Notes under the pieces: generated by a model
Told to the model about the DNA's origin: nothing
What the model saw: the letters and a program-made list of their open reading frames with translations, nothing else
Database searches by the model: none
Shown here: one piece after another, positions 1-6,871 of the stretch
How the letters are laid out: every line of letters begins with the position of its first letter
Numbering within the stretch: position 1 is the first letter of the stretch
Assembly: GCF_002101735.1 (NCBI RefSeq)
Contig: NZ_LQPE01000162.1
Coordinates: forward strand, 1 to 33,838
Direction of reading: 5' to 3'
DNA from: Mycobacterium kyorinense
GTDB taxonomy: Bacteria > Actinomycetota > Actinomycetes > Mycobacteriales > Mycobacteriaceae
DNA: 33,838 nucleotides
Program-made: the position numbers and the translations under genes

Positions 1-254
1 GGCCCGACCCGAGGAACCCAAGGAAAACTGGTGCAGGCCAGCGGATCACTCATGCCACGCCAATCCCAACCGCCCCATTCGTGCAAGAATCAGCCCCGCG
101 ACGACACCAAATCACTGATCCACGGATTCAGGCTAAGCAGTCAAAACGCACCCGACTTGTAAAGACATCTTGCCCAAAACCGAGTGGTTATCCCGCCGCC
201 GTGAGGGCTGTGGCAGTACGCTACATGCCGGTATCTCCTCGAGGGAGAGGGATC
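1..254. other. Leading non-coding stretch
   Basis: I see no supportable gene here. An open frame runs through it from base 81 in phase with the downstream genes, but its composition is not protein-like (many Arg, Pro and Ser, no domain) and it lacks a ribosome binding site. The stretch ends in a purine-rich GAGGGAGAGG at 241-250, which serves the ATG at 255. It probably holds the promoter and leader of the repeat-protein gene; a weak -10-like TACGCT lies shortly before 230. Confidence 0.4.
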
Positions 255-353
255 ATGCGGTGGTTGTGGTCTCCGAGAGATAGTGGATCGGATCGGCAGC
301 CGCGGACGGCGAGAGTGTCCGCGGGGTTTCTCATTACCGCGGTACGGCGTTAG
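255..353 (+). CDS. Short ORF in frame with and just upstream of the repeat protein
   Basis: This is a 32-codon reading frame starting at an ATG preceded by GAGGGAGAGG, the strongest Shine-Dalgarno sequence in the area. It begins MRWLWSPRDS and ends in a TAG at 351-353. The next gene starts nine bases later in the same phase, at a GTG with no visible ribosome binding site of its own. Two readings are possible. It may be a leader peptide whose termination couples translation to the downstream GTG. Or it may be the original N-terminus of the repeat protein, cut off by a single nonsense codon or a sequencing error. The conceptual read-through joins AGFLITAVRR directly to the hydrophobic start of the next protein, which makes the second reading plausible. 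No family is recognised. Confidence 0.35.
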   Translation: MRWLWSPRDSGSDRQPRTARVSAGFLITAVRR

Positions 354-362
354 GACGCTGCC

Positions 363-1604
363 GTGGTGAACTGGCCAGATAGTGCCGCGGTGGCGTTCGC
401 GGTGCCATTGACGATCGGCCTGGCCGGCTTGGCCCTAGGTGTGGTGGATTTCTTCAACGGTCCGAAGAAGGCGGTTGCGCGACCGGCGCACGTCACGCCG
501 GGCCCGCCGAAACGCAGCCGCCAACCCCGCGACAGCGACGCGAGACCACCGACCACGCGGAAGCTCCCCCGGCTGAAATTGAGAACCGAGGCGCGGGCGC
601 AGGCACGAGCCGGCGCCGCGGAAGCTCTGGCCGATGATGCTCGGGCGCGGGCAGGGGCGGCAGAAGCCGAAGCGCTGGCCGCCGAAGCCGGAGTTTTGGC
701 GGCTGAAGCCGAAGCGTTGGCCGCCGAGTCGCGGGCGCGGGCAGAAGCCGGCGAAGCGGAAGCTCTGGCCGCCGACGCGCGAGTGCGGGCAGAGGCTGCC
801 GAAGCGGAAGCGTTGGCCGCCGAGGTGCGGGCGCGGGCCGACGCGCGCCAAGCCGAAGCGCTAGCCGCCGAGGCCCAGGTGCGGAGGCGGGCGCGGGCCG
901 AAGCCGCAGACGCTGAAGCTGTGGCCGCCCAAGCCCGGGAGCGGGCCGAAGCCGCCGAAGCCGAAGCCGCTTCCGCCCAGGCGCGGGCTAGGGCGGAAGC
1001 CGCTGAGGCCCAGGCTGTGTCGACTCAGGCGCGGGCTAGGGCGGAAGCCGCTGAGGCCCAAGCCGTGTCGGCCCAGGCCCGGGCGCGCGCCGAGGCCCGC
1101 GAAGCCGAAGCGCTGGCAACCCAGGCCCGGGCGCGACGACGGGAGCGGGCCGAAGCCGCTGACGCTGAAGCCGTGGCCGCGCAGTCTCGGAAGCGGGCCG
1201 AAGCCGCCGAAGCTGAGGCCGTGGCCGCCGAGGCGCGGGCGCGCGCCGCGGCCGGCGAGGCCGAAGCGCTGGCAGCCCAGGCGCGGGCGAGGGCGGAAGC
1301 GGCTGAGGCCCAGGCTGTGTCGGCCCAGGAGCGGGCGCGCGCCGAGGCCCGCGAAGCCGAAGCGCTGGCCGCCGAGGCGCGGGCACGAGCGCGGGCGCGG
1401 GCGCAGGCCAGCGAAGCGGAAGCGCTGGCCGCCGAGGCGCGGGCACGGGCCGAAGCGGCCGAGGCGGAGGCCGTGGCTGGCCAGGCGCGGGCGCGGGCGG
1501 CGGCCGGCGAAGCGGAAGCGCTGGCCGCTGAGGCGCGGGCGCGGGCGATCAGGCTGCGGCTTGAGGCGGACGCGATTGCCAAAGGAGCTCCTCCGCCCGA
1601 CTAA
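363..1604 (+). CDS. Ala/Glu/Arg-rich repeat protein with N-terminal membrane segment
   Basis: Predicted 413 residues. Residues about 8-31 form one hydrophobic segment (VPLTIGLAGLALGVVDFF) that would anchor the protein in the membrane. A Pro/Lys/Arg-rich linker follows to about residue 80. The rest, residues 87-395, is almost wholly Ala, Glu and Arg in 16-residue repeats of the type EALAAEARARAEAAEA. Alternating acidic and basic residues with no hydrophobic heptad positions predict a long single alpha helix or weak coiled coil rather than a globular domain. The tail ends KGAPPPD. GTG codons occur at 363 and 366, neither with a Shine-Dalgarno sequence, and a short ORF with a good one lies directly upstream in the same frame. 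No catalytic motif is visible and I do not recognise a named family. A structural, spacer or envelope-associated role is only a guess. Confidence 0.7.
   Translation: MVNWPDSAAVAFAVPLTIGLAGLALGVVDFFNGPKKAVARPAHVTPGPPKRSRQPRDSDARPPTTRKLPRLKLRTEARAQARAGAAEALADDARARAGAAEAEALAAEAGVLAAEAEALAAESRARAEAGEAEALAADARVRAEAAEAEALAAEVRARADARQAEALAAEAQVRRRARAEAADAEAVAAQARERAEAAEAEAASAQARARAEAAEAQAVSTQARARAEAAEAQAVSAQARARAEAREAEALATQARARRRERAEAADAEAVAAQSRKRAEAAEAEAVAAEARARAAAGEAEALAAQARARAEAAEAQAVSAQERARAEAREAEALAAEARARARARAQASEAEALAAEARARAEAAEAEAVAGQARARAAAGEAEALAAEARARAIRLRLEADAIAKGAPPPD
621..1547 (+). repeat. 48-bp coding repeats in 252-bp super-repeats
   Basis: About 19 consecutive units encode 16-residue repeats beginning EALAA or QAVSA. 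Three units, at 855, 1107 and 1359, are 20 residues long (60 bp) because of an extra four-residue Arg-rich insertion (RRRA, RRRE, RARA). These long units are exactly 252 bp apart, so the array has a second order: one 60-bp unit followed by four 48-bp units. There are two complete super-repeats (855-1106 and 1107-1358), a partial third (1359-1547), and an older, more diverged first block (621-854) containing one 42-bp unit. Corresponding units resemble each other more than their neighbours; for example both fifth units read QAVSAQ and end AEAREA. This points to segmental duplication. Confidence 0.85.
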
Positions 1605-1616
1605 GCACGGCAACCC

Positions 1617-1706
1617 TCAGCGATTGCGACCGCCCCGCTGGACGAGCCACAGGCTTAACAGGACCGAGGCGATCACAGCGACGCTGAGCAGGATGGTGCT
1701 TGTCAT
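1617..1706 (-). CDS. Probable 29-residue single-span membrane peptide
   Basis: An ATG at 1706 on the minus strand opens a 30-codon frame ending in TGA at 1617-1619. It starts MTSTILLSVAVIASVLLSLW and ends in the basic tail LVQRGGRNR. This is a textbook one-span membrane peptide with a hydrophobic core of about 19 residues and positive charges after it. It lies 24 bases after the stop of the lipoprotein gene on the same strand, so the two could share a transcript. No clear Shine-Dalgarno sequence is visible, which is the main weakness. Composition is otherwise ordinary for the region. No family is recognised. A chance frame cannot be excluded at this length, but the clean hydrophobic-then-basic pattern argues for a real product. 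Confidence 0.4.
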   Translation of the reverse strand: MTSTILLSVAVIASVLLSLWLVQRGGRNR

Positions 1707-1730
1707 CGCAGTAAATCTATCCGGTAATGA

Positions 1731-2153
1731 TCAACAGCTCACTTCGATCTTGAAGTCAGCCGTGGCCGGGGTGTTGACATTGTTCGGGTCAGTCCCTTGG
1801 GCAGTGCCGGTGATCGTATAGGTGTCGCCGGCAAACACAGCCTTAGCCTTGCCAACTCCGGCATCGGCGACGCCGGTGAAGCCGTCGAAGTTGTCGATGT
1901 GTACGGACTCGGGTTTGGGTTTGTCGGCATCGAGGCGCAGCACCGCCTGGACACGAGCCGGCGCCACGCCGATGTCAGCGGTCAGCAGCCATTGCACCTG
2001 ACTACAGGAGACGGCGTGCGACGTCCGAGTGGTGTTGTTGACGGTGACCCGAGCTGTTTTCTGCGGCACCTTCTCCGAGCGCATGAAGCAACCGGAAGTT
2101 CCGGTCACCAACACCGAAGCCGTCAACGCGGCCGCGACGAACCGGGCTCTCAC
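1731..2153 (-). CDS. LpqH-family (19-kDa antigen type) lipoprotein
   Basis: Predicted 140 residues. The start is placed at the GTG at 2153 because GGAGG precedes it by seven bases; an open frame extends further to 2204, but those residues are not signal-like. The N-terminus VRARFVAAALTASVLVTG followed by TSGC is a lipoprotein signal peptide with a lipobox, so the mature protein should be lipidated on that Cys and exported to the cell envelope. The C-terminal half (YTITGTAQGTDPNNVNTP, then DFKIEVSC) closely follows the conserved end of the mycobacterial 19-kDa lipoprotein LpqH. The two further Cys residues (AVSCSQ and the C-terminal EVSC) match its disulphide pair. It is an LpqH paralogue rather than certainly the orthologue. 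A small membrane peptide follows downstream on the same strand. Confidence 0.85.
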   Translation of the reverse strand: MRARFVAAALTASVLVTGTSGCFMRSEKVPQKTARVTVNNTTRTSHAVSCSQVQWLLTADIGVAPARVQAVLRLDADKPKPESVHIDNFDGFTGVADAGVGKAKAVFAGDTYTITGTAQGTDPNNVNTPATADFKIEVSC

Positions 2154-2284
2154 CGGCCACCTCCATTCCCACGGTCGCTGGTACGTGCGTGCCTCTCGCC
2201 GCACGTCTTTCTACCAGTGCACCGTCCACTTTGGGGCCTCTTGGCCGAATCGGCAAAGCAGGCATCGCCACCCCCACGCAGTTG

Positions 2285-2301
2285 GAACAAAGATTAGGTT
2301 A
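2285..2301 (+). promoter_or_regulatory. Operator copy 1, upstream of the flavin oxidoreductase
   Basis: GAACAAAGATTAGGTTA is one of four close copies of a 17-bp motif with consensus GAACANAKWTTWGGTYM. It lies about 80 bp before the ATG at 2380. The embedded TAGGTT fits the mycobacterial -10 pattern TANNNT, and a TATAGT overlaps its right edge, so a bound protein would block the promoter. The likely binder is the tandem TetR-type regulator encoded at 5364-6659 (inference). Confidence 0.65.
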
Positions 2302-2379
2302 TAGTCTGCGTGACTTGACGCGCCATCGACTCCAAGGGAGCGGATTCTTGACGCAGCACCGGTTCGAGGAACGGCGTTG

Positions 2380-3345
2380 ATGTTCACTCTCCGGTTCGAC
2401 ATGCGGGCGCCCGACATCGGCGCGCCGACAAGCGAGCTCTACGCCGCGGCAATCGAGATGTGCGCATGGTCGGAGACGCGCGGCGCGATCGCCGCGGTGC
2501 TGTCCGAGCACCACGGCACCGACGACGGCCATCTGCCCTCGCCGCTGATACTCGCGGCGGCAATCGCAGCTCGAACGAAACAGCTGGCCATAATGCTTGC
2601 CGCAGTGGTCATTCCATTCAGGGATCCCGTCCGCCTGGCCGAAGAAATGAGCGTGCTGGACATCATCAGCAACGGGCGCGTCTCCTACGCGTTCGGAATC
2701 GGCCACCGCAGCGAGGAATACCAGCACTTTGGTATCGACATGCGGACGCGGGGGCGGCTGGCCGACGAAAAGCTGGCGCTTCTGCTGCGACTGCTGAGAG
2801 GCGAGACGGTCAGCCACGACGGCCGACGAATTCGCGTCACCCCACCACCCGTAACGCCGGGCGGCCCGCACATCATGATCGCCGGTGGCAGCCGAGCCGC
2901 CGCCAACCGGGCGGCCGCCCACGGATTGGGATTCATCGCGCAGGCAAATCCTCACAGGCTCAAGGAGTTTTACAAGTCGGCATGCCGTGCTCATGGGCGC
3001 GATCCTGGGATGTCGCAATTTCCCGATGGGAGCGCGCCCACCGCAGTGTTCGTCGCCGACGATCCGGACCGGGCCTGGACGGAACTCGGGCCATACCTCC
3101 TGCACGATGCGAAGACAGCGGCGGCCTACCGGCACGGCGACGAAACGGTGGCAAGCATTTCGCGCGCTGAGACGCTCGAAGAGTTGCGTGCAGAGCGGGG
3201 CCCGTACCGGATCTTCACGACGGCGGAGGCGGCCGACTATGTCCGCGCCGGCAAGGCGTTGCCGCTGTTGCCGCTCTGCGGAGGTCTGCCGCCGGCGCTG
3301 GCGTGGCCGTATCTCGAACGCGCGGCCGCGGTGTCAACGCATTGA
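2380..3345 (+). CDS. Luciferase-like (LLM class) flavin-dependent oxidoreductase
   Basis: Predicted 321 residues. The ATG at 2380 is chosen over the adjacent TTG because GAGGA lies nine bases before it. The protein follows the bacterial luciferase-like monooxygenase fold. The N-terminal block has SEHHGTDDGHLPSP, then DPVRLAEEMSVLDIISNGRV and FGIGHRSEEYQHFGID, all hallmark LLM segments that shape the flavin pocket. Next come PPPVTPGGPHIMIAGGS and a C-terminal TIM-barrel closure. Members use FMNH2 or F420; sequence alone does not decide which, although in mycobacteria F420 is common. It would oxidise or reduce a small organic substrate in the cytoplasm. The DapB-like gene starts eight bases downstream, so the two form an operon, and operator copy 1 lies in front. 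Confidence 0.85.
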   Translation: MFTLRFDMRAPDIGAPTSELYAAAIEMCAWSETRGAIAAVLSEHHGTDDGHLPSPLILAAAIAARTKQLAIMLAAVVIPFRDPVRLAEEMSVLDIISNGRVSYAFGIGHRSEEYQHFGIDMRTRGRLADEKLALLLRLLRGETVSHDGRRIRVTPPPVTPGGPHIMIAGGSRAAANRAAAHGLGFIAQANPHRLKEFYKSACRAHGRDPGMSQFPDGSAPTAVFVADDPDRAWTELGPYLLHDAKTAAAYRHGDETVASISRAETLEELRAERGPYRIFTTAEAADYVRAGKALPLLPLCGGLPPALAWPYLERAAAVSTH

Positions 3346-3353
3346 GGAGGAAC

Positions 3354-4427
3354 ATGACCGCGAAACCAACTCGAGTCGCCGTCTGGGCCACGGGCGGCGT
3401 CGGTTCGATTGCCATCGATGCGATTCGACGTCGCCCGGACCTCGAACTTGTTGGCGTATGGGTACATTCGCCGGAAAAGGTCGGTCGTGACGCGGGCGAG
3501 CTCGCCAGTGGTGCGGCCATTGGTGTGACGGCGACCGACGACGCCGACGCGCTTGTCGCGCTCCGCCCGGACTGCGTCGTCTACACCGCAAGCGGCCCCG
3601 ACCGCGACGCCGGCGCGGTGCCCGACTACCTGCGCTTGCTCGAGGCCGGAATCAATGTGACGTCGACGTCGTCCACCAGCCTGGTGTACCCACCCGCCTA
3701 CTTTCACGCCGAGTGGCGCGAGCAACTCGAAGCGGCCGCCAAATCCGGAAACGCGTCGTTCTATGTCTCCGGAATCTTTCCCGGGTTCGGCTCGGACCAG
3801 CTTGCGCTGGTGTTGTCGACGCAGTCGAAAACAATTCGCACGGTCACGGTGTCGGAGGTGGCGCTCAACGATCACTATCCCGTTGCCGACGTGATGATGG
3901 ACGGGATGGGGTTCGGTCGTCCGCTCGACTTCGAACCGATGTTGAGCACCCCCGGATTCATCGAGATGGCCTGGAGCGCACCAATTCACCTGATGGCGCA
4001 GGGATTAGGCGTTGAGGTGCAAGAGATCCGTGGCATGTTCGAGCGTCGGCCGACTTATCGCGATATCGACGTGGCCTTCGGGACGATCACGGCGGAAACC
4101 TGCGGGGCGGTGTCCACTCGGGCGGCCGGCGTGGTGGACGGCCGCGAGGCGATCGTGATCGAACACATCATTCGGATGGCTCGCGACGTGGCGCCAGAGT
4201 GGCCGAACTCCGACTGCGACGCCACATACCGCGTCAATATCGAAGGCGAGCCCGACATCCATTGCTCGATGACACTGGGGGAGGCCGAGGGTCACGCCGC
4301 GGGCAGGGGGGCGATGGCGGCCACCGCCATGCGCGTCGTCAACGCGATTCCCTATGTGGTGGATGCGCCTGCGGGACTATTGAGTTCGCTGGACCTGCCG
4401 ATCACGCTGCCCCGCCACGCGCTCTAG
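3354..4427 (+). CDS. DapB-like NAD(P)-dependent oxidoreductase
   Basis: Predicted 357 residues. The ATG at 3354 has GAGGAGG just before it, so an upstream in-frame extension is not used. The N-terminus VAVWATGGVGSIAIDAIRRR is a Rossmann nucleotide-binding motif of the dihydrodipicolinate reductase N-terminal type, followed by ELVGVWVHSPEKVGRDAGEL. The remainder resembles mycobacterial proteins labelled dihydrodipicolinate reductase-like or diaminopentanoate dehydrogenase-like. These lack the full lysine-pathway DapB signature and are usually found in catabolic clusters. The substrate is unknown; reduction of a ketone or imine with NAD(P)H is the general expectation. It is co-transcribed with the flavin oxidoreductase. 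Its TAG stop shares the four bases CTAG with the stop of the convergent SDR gene. Confidence 0.8.
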   Translation: MTAKPTRVAVWATGGVGSIAIDAIRRRPDLELVGVWVHSPEKVGRDAGELASGAAIGVTATDDADALVALRPDCVVYTASGPDRDAGAVPDYLRLLEAGINVTSTSSTSLVYPPAYFHAEWREQLEAAAKSGNASFYVSGIFPGFGSDQLALVLSTQSKTIRTVTVSEVALNDHYPVADVMMDGMGFGRPLDFEPMLSTPGFIEMAWSAPIHLMAQGLGVEVQEIRGMFERRPTYRDIDVAFGTITAETCGAVSTRAAGVVDGREAIVIEHIIRMARDVAPEWPNSDCDATYRVNIEGEPDIHCSMTLGEAEGHAAGRGAMAATAMRVVNAIPYVVDAPAGLLSSLDLPITLPRHAL

Positions 4428-5266
4428 GTGAGCGAAACGCGGCCCATGATCAGGTCCATGATGGGCTTTCCGGGCGGGAACGCTCCGGTGAGCGAGGACA
4501 TCACGTGTCCGTTGTCGACGAGCAGAGTGATACCGCTGATGCCGCTGGCCGCCTGGCTGTTGAGGAAGATCATGGCGTTGGCCATCTGCTCGGGAGTGTG
4601 GACCTGGCAGCCGGTGGCGTCGCGGTAATCCTGGGCGAAGGTGAGCCACAGGTCGGCATTCGCGCGGGCCAGCGGCGTGTCGGTCGGTCCGGGGCAGATG
4701 GCGTTGATGCGTACGCCCTCTTTCAGCAAGGGGAAGGCCTGAGTCGCCACGTAGGCGTTGATGGCTTTCTTGCTGAAGCCGTAGTGGATGATGCCCTCCG
4801 GCTCGTGGGCCGCGACCCAGGCGTCGGCCGATTCGTAGTCCGGTGTGGCCAGGAACTCCTGAAGCAACGGCAAGTCGTTCTCCCAGCCCATCCCGGCGAC
4901 CGAGGAGATGAAGCAGATTGCGGACCCGCGCGAAAGCTTGCCATCGGCCCGAACCCGGTCGATGAGATGGCGATGACCGATGAAATTGACTCTCATCAGC
5001 TTTGGCCCGTCGGCAACGCCGGCGGCCGAGAAGATGGCGTCGATGGGACCGTCCACCTCGTCGATTGCGGAGTCGATCGACGACCGGTCGGATAGGTCGA
5101 CTCTCACCTCGCGGGCAGCCTCGTAGGAGACCGGCGCGTAATCCATCACAATCACCTCGGCACCGAGCGCCGCTGCCGTCTGGGCGGCGGCCGCCCCCAT
5201 GCCGGTGGCGCCACCCACGACGAGCACTCGCTTGCCGTCGTACCGGAATTGGTCGATGCCGGTCAT
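4424..5266 (-). CDS. Short-chain dehydrogenase/reductase (SDR)
   Basis: Predicted 280 residues. The start is the ATG at 5266, preceded on its strand by GAGGGAGA; the longer open frame to 5341 has no such site and would overlap the operator. The cofactor motif is VLVVGGATGMGAAAA (TGxxxGxG type), and the active-site Tyr-x3-Lys occurs in YGFSKKAINAY with the upstream Ser in FISSVAGMG. A long insert between the Ser and Tyr segments (ENDLPLLQEFLATPDYESAD) and the C-terminal NPC-like segment NAICPGPTDTPLA recall the 3-alpha- and coniferyl-alcohol-type SDRs that act on hydroxysteroids or alcohols. It probably interconverts an alcohol and a ketone with NAD(P). The gene follows the tandem-TetR gene on the same strand but has its own operator in the 97-bp gap. 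Confidence 0.82.
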   Translation of the reverse strand: MTGIDQFRYDGKRVLVVGGATGMGAAAAQTAAALGAEVIVMDYAPVSYEAAREVRVDLSDRSSIDSAIDEVDGPIDAIFSAAGVADGPKLMRVNFIGHRHLIDRVRADGKLSRGSAICFISSVAGMGWENDLPLLQEFLATPDYESADAWVAAHEPEGIIHYGFSKKAINAYVATQAFPLLKEGVRINAICPGPTDTPLARANADLWLTFAQDYRDATGCQVHTPEQMANAMIFLNSQAASGISGITLLVDNGHVMSSLTGAFPPGKPIMDLIMGRVSLT

Positions 5267-5322
5267 TGTTCTCCCTCTTCTCTTTGGCCCGCCACTCTGC
5301 GGGCCCGCAAAAACTCTACGGG

Positions 5323-5339
5323 GAACATATTTTTGGTTC
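5323..5339 (-). promoter_or_regulatory. Operator copy 2, upstream of the SDR
   Basis: Reading the plus strand, GAACATATTTTTGGTTC is a perfect GAAC-N9-GTTC dyad. It lies 57 bp before the ATG of the minus-strand SDR, in the gap behind the TetR-like gene. On the gene's own strand it includes TATGTT, a good -10 element, so binding should repress. It matches the other copies at 2285, 6846 and 9401. Confidence 0.7.
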
Positions 5340-5363
5340 AATACCCGATTTTCGGGGCGGCGG

Positions 5364-6659
5364 CTAGCGGACGGTGTCCCGCTGCGCTACGCCGCGCACG
5401 ACCGTGTCACGGGCATGGACAAGTGCCGCGCTCTTCCCCTGGTCCCTCACGATGTTTTCGGGCATCCAAATGACATCCATCACGCATCTCGCGAGCATCT
5501 CGATGGAGGGAGTCTCGACACGGATGTCACCCGACCTAATCCCTTCGGACAGCAGGGTTTTGAGTTGCCGTAGGCGGGTGGTGAACAGGAGGCCGGGATT
5601 CGGGGTATCGGGCGGGGACTGCCGCATCCAGGCCAGCTGAATCTTCCATTCATCCGGAAACTGATCCAGCGCGTTGATGTTGACCCAGGCCAGCGCGTCC
5701 AGTTTCTCGATAGGCGTCGAATCCGCGCGAAGGACGCTGACGAATCCGCCGCCGGCCTTTTTGCCGAACGACTCCATGATCGAGGCAAGTAGCTCGTCTT
5801 TCGAGCCGATCAGCCGATACACGGTCCCCGTACCCATGCCGGCCGCCGAGGCGATGTCGCGGATGGTGGTGACTTCATATCCTTTGCGGCCGAACTCGGC
5901 TCGGGCTACTGCACGGACATGTGCCGCTTTGTCATTGGCCTCGGATTCGGTCTGCTCGTGCCATGTCTTGATCGCTGCTTCTGCGGCCGCAAATGCATTG
6001 GAGCGATCCAATTCTTGGTCGCTGTGCTGGCGACTGGCCAGCCCCTGCAGCATGATGCGGCACAGCAGCGCGGCGGCCTGATCGGCGGCGGCAGTGTGGC
6101 GGATGACGTCGAGACCGACGTGCATCATCGACTGACACATCCGGTCGGCCAATGTCGGAAGATCGATGTCTGCCCGGATGTAGCCGCTCCATCTGCCGGC
6201 GCGCAGGGTTTGCAGCATCGCTTGGCGGACGGCGGTCGGCGGATGGCGCAGCAATCCCACCAGCTCGCGGTTTGCGCTTGGCGCCTCGTAGAACGACATC
6301 TGCAGCGCAGCGCGGTGCGCCACCGCACAGCGCGCGATTGCCGAGCCGAGCTCGGTGATCGTCTCGGCGACCGGACGCGAGCCCGGTTCGTCCAATTTCT
6401 GGTGCGCGGTGTCTGCGATGCGTTCCAGATCGGCGTAATACCGCCGCACCAGCTCGACGAGAATTGCTTCTTTGGACTCGAAATGGTGGTACAGGCTTCC
6501 CGGCAAAATCCCCGCGGCGTCGGCGATCTCCTGCAGCGAGGTGCGTAACCCGGAGGAGGCGATCAGCGACGCGGCGGTCTGCAGGATCTCGGTGCGGCGC
6601 GTCCCGTCGTCGTAGGCGCCGCTGGAGGTTGCCGCCGCGGCTGGTTGCTGGCGCCCCAC
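5364..6659 (-). CDS. Tandem TetR-type transcriptional regulator (two HTH domains)
   Basis: Predicted 431 residues, twice the usual TetR length of about 200. The first N-terminal helix-turn-helix is ILQTAASLIASSGLRTSLQE, continuing IADAAGILPGSLYHHFESKE. A ligand-type helical region follows to about residue 225. A second complete helix-turn-helix is VRAVARAEFGRKGYEVTTIR, continuing DIASAAGMGTGTVYRLIGSK, with its own C-terminal helical domain. One chain therefore carries what is normally a dimer. The GTG at 6659 is preferred: GGAGG lies just upstream, and a GTG at 6692 would sit two bases from the putative autoregulatory operator. It most likely represses the surrounding genes through the 17-bp dyads and releases on binding a pathway intermediate. 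A steroid- or lipid-CoA ligand is possible but not shown. Confidence 0.85.
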   Translation of the reverse strand: MGRQQPAAAATSSGAYDDGTRRTEILQTAASLIASSGLRTSLQEIADAAGILPGSLYHHFESKEAILVELVRRYYADLERIADTAHQKLDEPGSRPVAETITELGSAIARCAVAHRAALQMSFYEAPSANRELVGLLRHPPTAVRQAMLQTLRAGRWSGYIRADIDLPTLADRMCQSMMHVGLDVIRHTAAADQAAALLCRIMLQGLASRQHSDQELDRSNAFAAAEAAIKTWHEQTESEANDKAAHVRAVARAEFGRKGYEVTTIRDIASAAGMGTGTVYRLIGSKDELLASIMESFGKKAGGGFVSVLRADSTPIEKLDALAWVNINALDQFPDEWKIQLAWMRQSPPDTPNPGLLFTTRLRQLKTLLSEGIRSGDIRVETPSIEMLARCVMDVIWMPENIVRDQGKSAALVHARDTVVRGVAQRDTVR

Positions 6660-6693
6660 GTCACCTCCACAGCTTCCCGCAACAGGGCCCACT

Positions 6694-6710
6694 GACCGAA
6701 TGTTTGGTTA
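6694..6710 (-). promoter_or_regulatory. Degenerate operator copy 5, upstream of the tandem TetR gene
   Basis: GACCGAATGTTTGGTTA on the plus strand keeps the right half TTTGGTTA of the shared motif but departs from consensus at three positions of the left half. It lies 35 bp before the preferred GTG at 6659. A weaker site in front of the regulator's own gene is the usual arrangement for negative autoregulation, so I include it at lower confidence than the four strong copies. Confidence 0.4.
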
Positions 6711-6845
6711 AACGCTACCAGACAGTAGCGACTTTGCCGGGCGTCGCGTCACTGCGAGAATACGTCGATCCCCACCCGCTCGCAGACGCCGAACCGACTG
6801 CACCACCGGAGTTGATTGACTGCGGACAGCACGGACTCTAGGGTG

Positions 6846-6862
6846 GAACAGATATTTGGTCA
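6846..6862 (+). promoter_or_regulatory. Operator copy 3, upstream of the VWA/MoxR operon
   Basis: GAACAGATATTTGGTCA matches the motif at 2285, 5323 and 9401. It ends only nine bases before the GTG at 6872, so operator, promoter and start codon are nearly superimposed. Together with the lack of a Shine-Dalgarno sequence, this suggests a leaderless transcript whose -10 region lies within the motif. Confidence 0.65.
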
Positions 6863-6871
6863 ACATTGGCG

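Noticed and set aside
435..1613. Several long antisense open frames over the repeat-protein gene, up to 250 residues.
   Set aside because: They are compositional shadows of a GC-rich repeat: the proteins are Arg/Pro/Gly- or Ala/Ser-only, lack ribosome binding sites and have no domain.
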